Positions 11,561-20,793 of a stretch of DNA of 64,000 nt are shown here, in pieces. The stretch covers positions 62,001-126,000 of the forward strand of contig JACDOX010000231.1 in the NCBI GenBank assembly GCA_014549065.1. Reading direction: 5' to 3'. Position numbers and translations under genes: made by a program. Below the pieces are notes generated by a model that did not search any database, was not told where the DNA came from, and worked only from the letters and a program-made list of their open reading frames with translations. This stretch comes from Cardinalis cardinalis. Lineage: Eukaryota; Chordata; Aves; Passeriformes; Cardinalidae. Position 1 is the stretch's first letter. Each line of letters starts with the position of its first letter.

Positions 11561-12081
11561 ACCTGAAAGGTGGGTGTAGTCAGGTGGGGTTGGTCTCATT
11601 CTCCAGGCAGCAACTGACAGAACAAGAGGACACAGTCTTAAGCTACACCAGGGGAAATATGGGTTGGATATTAGGAAAAAGTTTTTTATAGAAAGGGTGA
11701 TAAAGTTCTGGAATGGCCTGCCTGCGGAGGTGGTGGAGTCACCATCCATGGATGTGTTTAAAAAAAGACTGTATGTGGCACTCGGTGCCATGGTCTATCT
11801 GTCAGGACATGGGTTGGACTTGATCTTTAAGGTCTCTTCCAATCTAGTGATTCTGTGATTTTGTGATTCAAATTGATCACTCACAGTTCAAAGTCCTTAT
11901 CTTTAGCTTAATATTTGCAAAATGCTGTGAAAGAATCTATAGGTTTGTGAGGTCCTGTGATGAAGAGGCCTGAAGTGGTAAAAGTCTGTGGACAGGAACT
12001 ATAGGATCAGCAAGAATCCTTTGTTTATGACAAGGAAAGGAGTGCCAGACAAATCTCAGCACAAGCTGAAGAATTAGCAAC

Positions 12082-12470
12082 TTAGAATCATAACACTGGA
12101 ATGGACCTTGAGGGGCCATCCCTTGTGCCTTGTAGGATCAACTCTACTTAAATCATTATGAAGAGATATTTGTCTAATTTGTTCTTAAATAAATCCAGCA
12201 ATGGAGATTTCAATTCCTCCCTAGGTAATCTACTCTAATATTTCTCTATCTGTACTGCTAACAAGCTTTTCCTAGCAGTTTTCAAATCTTCTTGCTACAT
12301 GGTAATTTTTTTCTCTCACTTTTTTTTTTGGTTATTTTATCTTCCAAGGATCAAGACAGGGATTACTTCTGTCCTATTTTCAGCATAATTCAACATAATA
12401 TTATGTTTCTGTCACCCTTGTTTGTTGAAGATGAACAAGCACCTGCTCTTTCAGTCCTAGTTCCTAAATA
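12082..12470 (-). mobile_element. Old diverged CR1 piece, antisense
   Basis: The sequence opens AGAATCATAACACTGGAATG and GACCTTGAGGGGCCATC, then AGGATCAACTCTACTTAAAT, TTTGTCTAATTTGTTCTTAAA, GGAGATTTCAATTCCTCCCTAGG and GCTTTTCCTAG. This pattern fits the antisense of the CR1 subfamily shared with turtles ('ggcaggatcaactctacc...cctccctaggcaa'). Its end in the AT-rich sequence near 12470 is uncertain. Confidence 0.72.
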
Positions 12471-12480
12471 TTTTCAGAGA

Positions 12481-12810
12481 CTCATAGAACCACAGAATGC
12501 TTTGGGTTGGAAGAGACTTAAATATCATCTTGCTCCAACCCCCTGTCATGGGCAGGGACACCTTCCACTATCCCAGGTTGCTCAGAGCCCATCCAGCCTG
12601 GCCTGGAGCATTTCCAGGAACAGGGCAGCTTTTCTGGAAAACCTGTGCCAGGGCCTCACCACCCTCACAGGGAAGAATTTCTTCCAAATATCCAATCTAA
12701 ACCTGCTCTCTGTCAGTGTGAAGCCATTCCCTCTTGTCCTGTCTCTCCAGGCCCTTGCCAAGAGTCTCTTTCTCCATCTTTCTTGTAGGCTCTCTTTAGT
12801 TACTGGGAGG
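12481..12810 (-). mobile_element. CR1 LINE 3' end, antisense
   Basis: CTCATAGAACCACAGAATGC, then CTTTGGGTTGGAAGAGACTT, CCACTATCCCAGGTTGCTC, CTGTGCCAGGGCCTCACC, ACCTGCTCTCTGTCAGTG and CCTTGCCAAGAGTCTC: a clear antisense CR1 3' region abutting the older copy before it. Confidence 0.92.
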
Positions 12811-12913
12811 ATTTTCTATGTATCTCTTTATTCTTGTTCCTTTCTGGCCATTTTCTGGTATATCCAGGTCTTCTTAAAAGAATGAGACATGTCTCTTGAC
12901 ATGACATGCAGAA

Positions 12914-13170
12914 AATGACAGAGCCAGAGGACACAGACTGCATCAAGGGAAATATAGGCTGGATATTAGGAAAAAGTTTTTCATGGAAAGAGTCATAAAG
13001 TTCTGCAATGGCCTACCCAGGGAGATGGTGGAGTGCACCAGCCCTGGATGTGTTTAAAAAAAGACTGGATGTGGCACTTGGTGGCACAGTTTAGCTGTGG
13101 TGTTAGGGCATTGCTTGNAGTCAATGGCCTTTAACATCTCTTTCAACCTAGTAATTCTGTGAATTCTGTG
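12914..13170 (+). mobile_element. CR1 LINE 3' end, same subtype as the 8.0-11.9 kb copy
   Basis: GGATATTAGGAAAAAGTTTT, CATAAAGTTCTGCAATGGCC, GTGTTTAAAAAAAGACTGGA and GTGGCACTTGGTGGCACAG, ending TAATTCTGTGAATTCTGTG. The wording matches 11655-11869 closely, so both copies belong to one CR1 subfamily. Truncated to about 257 bp. Confidence 0.92.
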
Positions 13171-13994
13171 AAAATCGTGCACTGTATCATCTCCTGTCGC
13201 TTCTTGGTACTTCAACAAAACCCCAAAAGTTAGATCAGGTTTCATCCATAAGATTCATAAAGATTAGGATAAATTTGTCTGTAGAAAGTAACTGGCATCA
13301 GGTTTCAGTGANGGTGAAGTCTTTACAAGTGTTGAAAGTTATGTTGGAAAAGGGAGAATTGTGTCTGATCAGGTTAGGCTAGAAAGAACCAGAAGTGGGA
13401 TCAGTTAAAAGAGCAAGAAAGGGGCAAGAAAGAAGCTCAGGAGGATTAAGAGTTTTAAGACTAGATGGAGTTAAGCTATTTATTGTCAATTTTTTTAGGA
13501 AGGGAAGGCACAGAACCAAGGCAGGGAGAAAAACAACCATAAATTTGAAGAACTGAGAAGTANTTTGTGAAAGTTATATTCAAATAAATGACTTTGGTGT
13601 AATTTTTGTGGACATTGGCTATAAACCTTTCAGTAAATTGCTTTCTTTAAACACACTGGGTCAAATCTCTTGCTTCAAAAGAGTCACACAAGATATTAAT
13701 TTAGTTCTATTTATTTGTAAATGTCTTGGCAATGGCAGTCTGGGAAAGCAGACTCCCTAAGGCTTCTGTGCATCTTTGCAGCTGGCAGCTGTACAGACTT
13801 AGAGAATTTGTGTTTGGACACCTGAAGTCCACAAAAAGAATGGCAAGCATTGGATCCCAAGTGGAAAACAGCCAATTGTGTTGAAAAGCAATAGAGCATC
13901 CAATAAACAAATGGGAGAGAGAAAGAAAAGAAACAAACTCAGATCAGTACCATGAGAGTAGACAAAGCCTTGCGAGCACTGTGCATAAACACAC

Positions 13995-14237
13995 ACAGAA
14001 CTGGAGAATCACTGAGGCTGGAAAGGACCTCCAAGGTCATTGAGTCCAGCCTTTGACCAATCCTCACCTTGTCACCTAGACCAGAGCACTGAGGCCATGT
14101 CCAGTCATTCCTTGGACAGCTTCTGAGATGGTTACTGGACAGCTTCCAAGATGGTTACTCCAGACCTCCCTGAGCAGCCCATTCCAGTGTTTTAACAACC
14201 ATTGCAGTGAAGAAATTCTTCCTGAAATTCCTCTACT
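13995..14237 (-). mobile_element. CR1 LINE 3' end, antisense, with internal tandem duplication
   Basis: ACAGAACTGGAGAATCACTG, GGAAAGGACCTCCAAGGTC, CCAGAGCACTGAGGCCATGT and AAGAAATTCTTCCTGAAATTC show antisense CR1. A roughly 24-bp unit (TGGACAGCTTCTGAGATGGT, then TGGACAGCTTCCAAGATGGT) is repeated in tandem at about 14113-14159, which the other copies lack. Confidence 0.87.
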
Positions 14238-16290
14238 CAATGTGCCTTGCCACAGATGTGTGACTGTGTAACACAACGAAAGAGGTTGTGCATATCATTC
14301 TAGTTCAGAGTGTATAATAAGTGATATGGCCAACAGTAAACCAGGAATAGAGGTGGGAGAATCCATACCCTCTTCTGCTTGGTGAAAAAGTACAGATGGA
14401 CTCCAATTAATGCTTGGGGGCTAGAAACTCTTGCCTTCCCATGAATCTTCAGAAATGGTATTTCCAGGATATTTCTGCTTTCGTTTTTTGGGTGGAAGAG
14501 ATTTTCCCACATTTTGCCAACAATTCTGTGCAAACTGAAATAGAAATGCAATTAAAAAAGATGAAATTTTAGAATTTGGGCAAGAACTTGGACGTCAAAT
14601 GAATAGAGAGTCTGCATTAACTGAAATGCCAAGGAATCTCCACTCACTGGTCTTGGTATTGTTCAAATAGTCGAACTCTTATACTGTTTTGTCATAACAG
14701 GGAGGAACTTGGATGTCTGTGTTCTTTAGGAATATTTAATTTCAATTTAAAATCCCGTGTTCTGTAAAATGTTTGCCAACCATTTTAGTTTACTTGAAAA
14801 CTAATTCCCAAAATCTGGTTCTTCCTTTTGCTATTTGATGAGTTTAAAAAAACCCCATAATTATTGAACCCTTAAGGGAAGTCTTTGATGTCTGTGGATT
14901 ACTGCTGAGTTAAGACTAATAAGGAAGGTAGATTGAGTAAAAGAGAATTAAATAAAATTAAAAAGCAAGGTGACTTGGTTACATTAAATATGTTTAGAGG
15001 TACATTCCATTCTCACCTAACTTGATCTTGATTTAACTTTATTTTCTCTACCATGGTTTCAAAATTCATTTTGATCTGATCAGTTTGATGGCTTCACTTT
15101 GTCTTCCACCTTGCAAATGATAGGAGCAGACTCCTTTTTCTGAAGTTTTGATAGTGTCTACTAAGCCACAAAGCATGAGATATTTTTGTTTGCTAAAATC
15201 CTCAAAGAGGAGGCTCTAATAAAATAACTGTGTAGCCCTCTTGTCCAGTATTGGTAAAAGGGGAATTTGTAGCTACAATATTTTTTCTTGTTTCAAATCT
15301 CTCCTTTCTGCATTCTCAAGTTTCTTGTGCCATTGAGATCTTTAGTTTGGATTGTTTTCTCCAGACGCATTATCTCACATTTTTCCNGTAACTATTCTAA
15401 TCTTCCTGTTGGGTCCATGTTTCCAAATATTTTTAAAATTCTTTGTATGCTTTTTTAGTAACCTTTTTTGGGTTTCGTTACTCTTTCCAGTGAATCTTCC
15501 CTGACCTTCATTAAATTCTTTCTAACACTAATTAGTTCATGATCCTTGATTAGCCCTGTTCTTCTAAACAAATAATTTCAATGTTATATTTAAGTCCTGT
15601 GTTTAGGAGGATGAGAGTTTCATTAGGATAGTTGGGGAAGGAATGCTGAAGAATGAATGTTATCCCTCAGCTCTTTGGGGAAACTGTTTAGTACCAGTTA
15701 TTGCTCCACTAAAAGATTACGCATGAAGGTACACTTTAAACATGTTTAAAGTTGTAAACTGTAAGAACAAAGAAAATTTCTTTGCTTTCCAAGAAGTTGG
15801 TAAAAGTGTGTGATTACATTTTTTCACTCCCAGACTGTTGATCCAGTGATGTGCCAGAATATCCTGGGCCTTCAGTATATTTTCCTCCTTTATTTCTCTT
15901 CTACAGACNTATCAACATGCTCTCATTTACTTTCATTGATTCCTTTTCTGTTGTAATGACCTACTCTGTCCTTTCTAGAACATGTTCTTCAAGGCTCAAA
16001 ACAGTTCAACTTTTTTTTTATTGGTAGTCTTGATTCCTTGGAGCGTTGGGATGGGGCCACTCAAAGGCTGGGTTACTTGGGGTGGCACAAGTTCTTCCCT
16101 CCCCTGGGTTCAGAGAGGTTAAATCTGTCTTTATCCAGCACTGCCCCACTAGGAACAGGGACCACCTTGAGGTCTTTCTTTGTTCCTCTTCTCCTTTCCA
16201 CTGACTCAGAAGATCCAGGTAGGTAAGCAGGGTTTGCCAGGGATGTGCCCCTTGGAGAACACACAAGATAGGGAATCAGGTGCTGTTTAC

Positions 16291-16557
16291 AGGGGCCTGA
16301 AGTGACAGGACAAGGGGGAATGGCTTCACACTGACAAGAGAGCAGGTTTAGATTGGATGTTGGGAAGAAATTGTTCCCTGTGAGGGTGGAGAGGCCCTGG
16401 CACGGGTATTCCAGAGAAGCTGTGGCTGCCCATCCCTGGAAGGTCAGTTTGGATGGGGCAGCCTAGTCTAGTGGAAGGTGTCACTGCACATGGCAACGGG
16501 TTGCAATGGGATGATCTTAAAGGTTGCTTCCAACCCAGACCGTTGTGTGATTCTACA
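16291..16557 (+). mobile_element. CR1 LINE 3' end, sense
   Basis: GGGGCCTGAAGTGACAGGAC, GGCTTCACACTGACAAGAG, GTGAGGGTGGAGAGGCCC and GATGATCTTAAAGGTTGC, then a terminal TGTGTGATTCTACAAT. Small deletions lie around 16436-16450. Confidence 0.93.
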
Positions 16558-18883
16558 ATTTACATAATTCCACTCATCAGTATAGGAGTATTTAAATGGG
16601 TTGGATTTGAATTGCGTAAGGAACAACCATAAATGATGCTATATTCTGCTACAGTTACCCACAAAATATGTTACCTGCTGTTGAAATGACAGCATTTGGT
16701 TGTTTGGTCCTAGCTTGAGGGAGCTTCAAAATATGAGGCCAAATTTCAAAATTTAGTTTTACAGGTATTTGCCCAAAGCATTACCACTGTTCTTGCTCAA
16801 TGTAAGCAAACAGAGCCATAAAATCTCTCTGTCTGTCTGACAAATACAATGATGAATTGTGTTTTATGTTGCNTTAGAATATCTTTAATGACTGAGTTCC
16901 TGTATACGTACTCAGTAGCTTTTAACACTCCTAAACTTGTGTTCATGCTACATGACTTATTCAAGCTTTTGCTTTAATTTTTCATTTATCAGAGTTATTT
17001 TGAAAGTGATCTGGACTAAAAAGATTGTGATAATCTACCAGTGACTCCATCCTGTCATATAAAACTATTTTTCCTTGACGAGCATCCTATTAATAGGGCA
17101 GTCTAAACAGATCCTTGGTGTGAATGACAAACTCTTCCCTAGACTTCTCACCCCCTGCATCCTATGTCACCATCATAAGAAATAGAGGGTTTAAGTCCTT
17201 GATTTCTAATAATTAACCCTTTTGCAGCAGAGAACAGCTGGGTTCTCTGTTCTGCTCATTCTACATTTCCATCTGGCTTTGGGGCAGCAGCTGGGTCATT
17301 CCAATTTTTATTTGTGGAAATCTTCCTTCCCATCAGTGTGAACTGCTTAGCTGCTCTGCTTGTGTTCAGGTTGTTAGCATAAGGATGTTCAAGGAATTTT
17401 CAGTGAGTCTTTGCCTTTACTTAAAATGTATGGCTTATTTTTTTTTTTTTTGATAACTCCTTTGGTCTGTCAAATCTGGGATAGTTGCTATGGTTCTAAT
17501 TTTTTTTTTTTAAATACATTCCATGTGTTTGTCATGCATGTTTGTAAAATTTCATTATCATGTTCTTTCTAAATCAAAGGGAAATTAAGGAGAGATGGGT
17601 TCACATTATTTATTTTTATCAAACTGGATCATTATCTACAGAGGCTGAATTTGATGGATAGTGGATACACATGTGTATGTTTGAGTCAAATCCTGGAGAG
17701 CACTCTCAAAAAAAATTCCCACTGTCAACATGAATTTTGCCTGAGTAGATATTTCATATTTTGGCTCTTTTGTTTCAGAATGGGAATTATCGCTTTCTAC
17801 TTGGAGCACTCATTTGGCCTCACAGTACCTTGGCTCACATGGTTTTCAATAAGTGTACTGGCAACTTCCAGCATCCTGGGATTCAGATCTATCTCAACAT
17901 GGGCATTTGGCCTTTGTGAAGACATCACAACTATTTCTAGCTTGCTGTCCTAAGTGTAGGACTCTTCCCATTTTCAAAGAATTGATTCTGAACCACACTC
18001 TTTTTACAGCTGAGTGGAATTGTCCCTTCACATCCATTGATGCATGGGTCAAACATCTCTAAGTCTGGACTGCAAAGAAATATTTGGTGCAAAATACTCA
18101 TAAAAGATACATATACAAAATGCATTCCAGAGAGCTCTTTGGTCTGTTCAGTCAAGGGTAAGATGACTTGGCAAATTCAAGAAAGACAGATCAACTACTA
18201 TTCCAGTCCAGGTGTAGGTGTATGAAATGCAGTTAAACGGATACTGGAATGTCTTACTAGGGAATTTAAACATAACTTGGCCAAATTTGAACAGAATATG
18301 CTCTCAGAGCAAAATTGTCAATAGCAAAAATGAATTTAGTGTACAATGTTCTGCTTGGCATTTATTTTCTTTATTTCACCTAGTTTTCATTCAAATCACT
18401 TTTCAAAAGTTGCTCTGACCTCTGGAGACTGCCCCTCATGTCTCAGAATACTTTGCTTAGCAGAAANTAGGAGAAAAAAGGAAGAGAACAAATTCAGATC
18501 TGGAGTAGCATAGTTTATCTAGATCTTCTGAGTTTCTTACAGCCTCATTTATCTCCTTTCCCTTCTTTGATCAACCTGTCTCCTCTCATGTAGCCACCCA
18601 TGCCAGATATCTTCATCCTTTCTTCTTTTAAGTCTAAAGATGGTTGCCACATCAAATATCTGAAACTTTATATAAGGAAGAATTGTAGCAAATAATGCAA
18701 ATCAACACAAGCCAGTAAAAATTTAAGAAGCATCAGGGTTCAGGTGTTGACTGCAGCAACTTTAAATGCCTATTGTTGTATCTTTGTCTTTTTCTCATCC
18801 TGCTTACCACCATTTTTGCTGCTGATCAGCTTTTTTATTAGAGTTTACCTGTGCCTCACTGTTTCTTGGAGTTCTGCATGTCG

Positions 18884-19252
18884 TCCAGAAGAGGGACACC
18901 AAGATGATCAGAGGGATGGAGAACCTCTCTTACAAGAAAAGGCTGGGAAGAATTGGGGTTGTTCAGCCTGGAGAAGAAAAGGCTTTGGGGTGACCTCACA
19001 GGGGCCTTCCAGTGCCTGAAGGGAGCCCACAGGAAAGAGGGAGAGAGACTCTTGACAAGGGCCTGGAGTGACAGGACAAGGGGGAATGGCTTCACACTGA
19101 CAGAGAGCAGGTTTAGATTGGATATCAGGAAGAAATTCTTTCCTGTGAGGATGGAGAGGCCCTCGCACAGGTTTTCCAGAGCAGCTGTGGCTGCCCTATT
19201 CCTGGCAATGTTCCAGGCTAGGCTGGGTGGGGCTTGGAGCAGCCTCGTATAG
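18884..19252 (+). mobile_element. CR1 LINE, 5' part of an interrupted copy
   Basis: From about CGTCCAGAAGAGGGACACC through GATGATCAGAGGGATGG, GAAGGGAGCCCACAGGAAAG and AAGAAATTCTTTCCTGTG to GCAGCCTCGTATAG. The copy stops just before the CR1 motif TGGAAGGTGTCCCTGCC, which is found 686 bp further on at 19939. The two pieces are one element split by an insertion. Confidence 0.92.
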
Positions 19253-19938
19253 ATACCCAGAAAAGAAGTGTCTACTGAGTATGTCTCAAACACTGATACT
19301 GGGGTAGCCACGAAGCCAACTGAGGATTGTTGGTAGACACAGGCAAGGGCTGTAAGTACCAGCATGCCAGGAGGAACAAAATGTGACTGGTGAAGGGGGA
19401 CATGTGGAGGTAGTGCAGCGCTTTTCTGGGGCAAATATCTTGGTCAAGTCCACAGAGGCACAACTAAAAAACATGCAGGAATGAGGCCAAGAAGTGGGCA
19501 TGTACTGTAGGGGGGATCAAGACCCCTGAAAGCTCCTTGCCCAGTTCCAGAAAGGTCTGAAAGGATGCAGGGTTCAAGGTAACTTATTTGACTGGAAAGC
19601 AAGAAACTTAACCTTCAGGGGAGAAACCCATCCCTAAAAGGGAAACACCCAGCACTCCTAGGTGGCACCCCTCAGGATCCTGGACACCCCATCAGGGATC
19701 AACACTGGAATTAGGGCTGCTNATCTCTTTCTCTCTCTCTTATTAATCTCCTTTTCTCTCTTCCCTTTCATCTCATTCTTTTATCCAAAGCCCAGTGCCA
19801 TGTTCTTTTAAAGTAGGTTACGGATTACACACCAATTTCCATGCCAAGTGTGTAATTAATAATTACATTTTTCTGATTCTTTGCAAGACCCTGTGACTTT
19901 NGCTATTCCTTACAACCAAAAACATTTACACATCACAG
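19253..19938. mobile_element. 686-bp insertion inside a CR1, LTR-like, class unclear
   Basis: This segment interrupts a CR1 exactly between GTATAG and TGGAAGGTG. It has a CT-rich block (about 19726-19790), a T-rich region, then a stretch resembling a U5-type end (GCCAAGTGTGTAATTAATAAT, GACCCTGTGACTTT, AACCAAAAACATTTACACA). This suggests a solo LTR of a bird endogenous retrovirus on the + strand. I could not define clean TG...CA ends or a target-site duplication, so the class is not settled. It contains two N bases. Confidence 0.5.
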
Positions 19939-20016
19939 TGGAAGGTGTCCCTGCCCATGGCAAATGGGTTGGAATGAGATCTAAGGACCCTTCCAACTCA
20001 GACTATTCCAAGATTC
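19939..20016 (+). mobile_element. CR1 LINE, 3' tail of the interrupted copy
   Basis: TGGAAGGTGTCCCTGCCCAT, GGCAAATGGGTTGGAATGAG, GACCCTTCCAACTCAGACTA and TTCCAAGATTC: the last 78 bp of CR1, in the same orientation as, and continuing from, 18884-19252. Confidence 0.9.
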
Positions 20017-20709
20017 AATTATTTAAATGATACTTTATCACATACTTTTAAAATGCATTAGGAAAACCTCACTATCAGGATAAAAAATATTTTGGAGGTG
20101 TCACTGTGTTTATATTCTCACATGCAACAGAGAATAGTGAAGGTTGTGTCTGCTGTGGTGAAAATGTCATGTNAGTTCCATGTAGGCCCCCTTTTATTGC
20201 TCATGAGGATTTATTAATTTAAAATGAGTTTTGTTCTCTTCATGACTATCAGATTAATTAAAAAATGTTAATAATTCATTAATTTGAATGGGGCTGATAT
20301 GCAAGGGTTCTAATTATAGTAAAGAAGGATGCTATCACCACTGCTGTAGGAATAGTCTTTTTTTGTGGGAGATATCAATCCAAATTCCAGCTCTGCATGG
20401 ATTCAGAACTTGGTGGGAATGAGGACATACATGATACTTTTCTCTTTTGTGAGCTGCTCTCTTGAAAAGCCTGGTAAATTTTTGTCATCTTGCTTAATTT
20501 ATACTCTAATTTGGGAGAGGAAAATATATTTTGCAAGGGCACATTGAAAGGTTATTGATTAAGGAAGCTGGGCCAGATCTGACAGCCTAGTACAAAAGGT
20601 GTGTGGAGTTGAATCATCTTGATGGCTTTGCTTGTAAATGTGACCAAAAATTTTGGGGATTTTGTCTTAATCATAATAACATTTGTTTGTTTGTTTTTGT
20701 CTTTTTCAG

Positions 20710-20793
20710 GAGCATCCCAGGCCAGAGTATGAAACCAAACTGCTGCAGAAAAAGCTGAAAAATAAAAACATTATAACAGAAAGCTCAGACGAG
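20710..20793 (+). CDS. ANO2: ANO2 internal exon: TM2-TM3 intracellular loop
   Basis: This 84-nt, phase 0/0 exon (28 codons) sits between TTTTTCAG and GTGAGA. It starts EHPRPEYETK, which matches the conserved loop segment of ANO1 and ANO2 (H-x-R-x-EYE), and continues as a lysine-rich, then acidic stretch (KNKNIITESSDE). It lies in the first intracellular loop, which joins TM2 to TM3 and is the least conserved part of this region. Because it is phase 0 at both ends, it could be skipped without a frameshift. Joined directly to the upstream exon it gives five consecutive glutamates followed by HPRPEYE. From my recollection of mammalian ANO2, the loop here is several residues shorter. Confidence 0.94.

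Larger units (their letters stand above)
8020..11869 (+). mobile_element. Near-complete but decayed CR1 LINE (ORF1 + ORF2)
   Basis: This is the longest CR1 in the window. The end of ORF1 is readable: a GDSL-type start IVVVGDSLLR (8460-8489, nucleophile Ser at 8478-8480) and, in another frame after breaks, NFGFSDHG and the catalytic-like SDGLHLS, with a stop at 8961-8963. This is the SGNH esterase domain of CR1 ORF1. ORF2 begins near 9057 (HTNALTMGNKQEDLE) with endonuclease motifs GDFNLPD and SDHE, then reverse transcriptase motifs PGNYRPVSLTS, YLDFSQAFDTVS, GPVLFNIFIDDM and FVDD in the active-site position. The tail ends in TTCTGTGATTTTGTGATTC. Several frameshifts and stops show it is inactive. 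The 5' limit is uncertain; 8020-8400 is assigned from weak ORF1-like reading. Confidence 0.9.
6762..20709 (+). other. ANO2: ANO2 intron (13,948 bp)
   Basis: This is a phase 0 GT-AG intron. Repeats listed separately occupy about 8020-11869, 12082-13170, 13995-14237, 16291-16557 and 18884-20016. The stretches 6762-8019, 13171-13994, 14238-16290, 16558-18883 and 20017-20709 are AT-rich with no gene or RNA that I recognise. An A-rich run lies at about 7801-7850 and a T run at about 17438-17451. A family-expected four-codon microexon after the EEEE exon was looked for by eye without success. Confidence 0.78.

Noticed and set aside
16018..16290. GC-richer segment before the CR1 at 16291, considered as an LTR
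   Set aside because: No TG...CA ends, no duplication and no family match by eye; left as unannotated intron.
17651..17953. ORF after an acceptor-like TTTTGTTTCAG at about 17770
   Set aside because: The translation does not match anoctamin, and no fitting donor or frame links it to the gene.
18856..19434. 192-codon minus-strand ORF
   Set aside because: It is CR1 antisense running into the inserted segment, not a gene.
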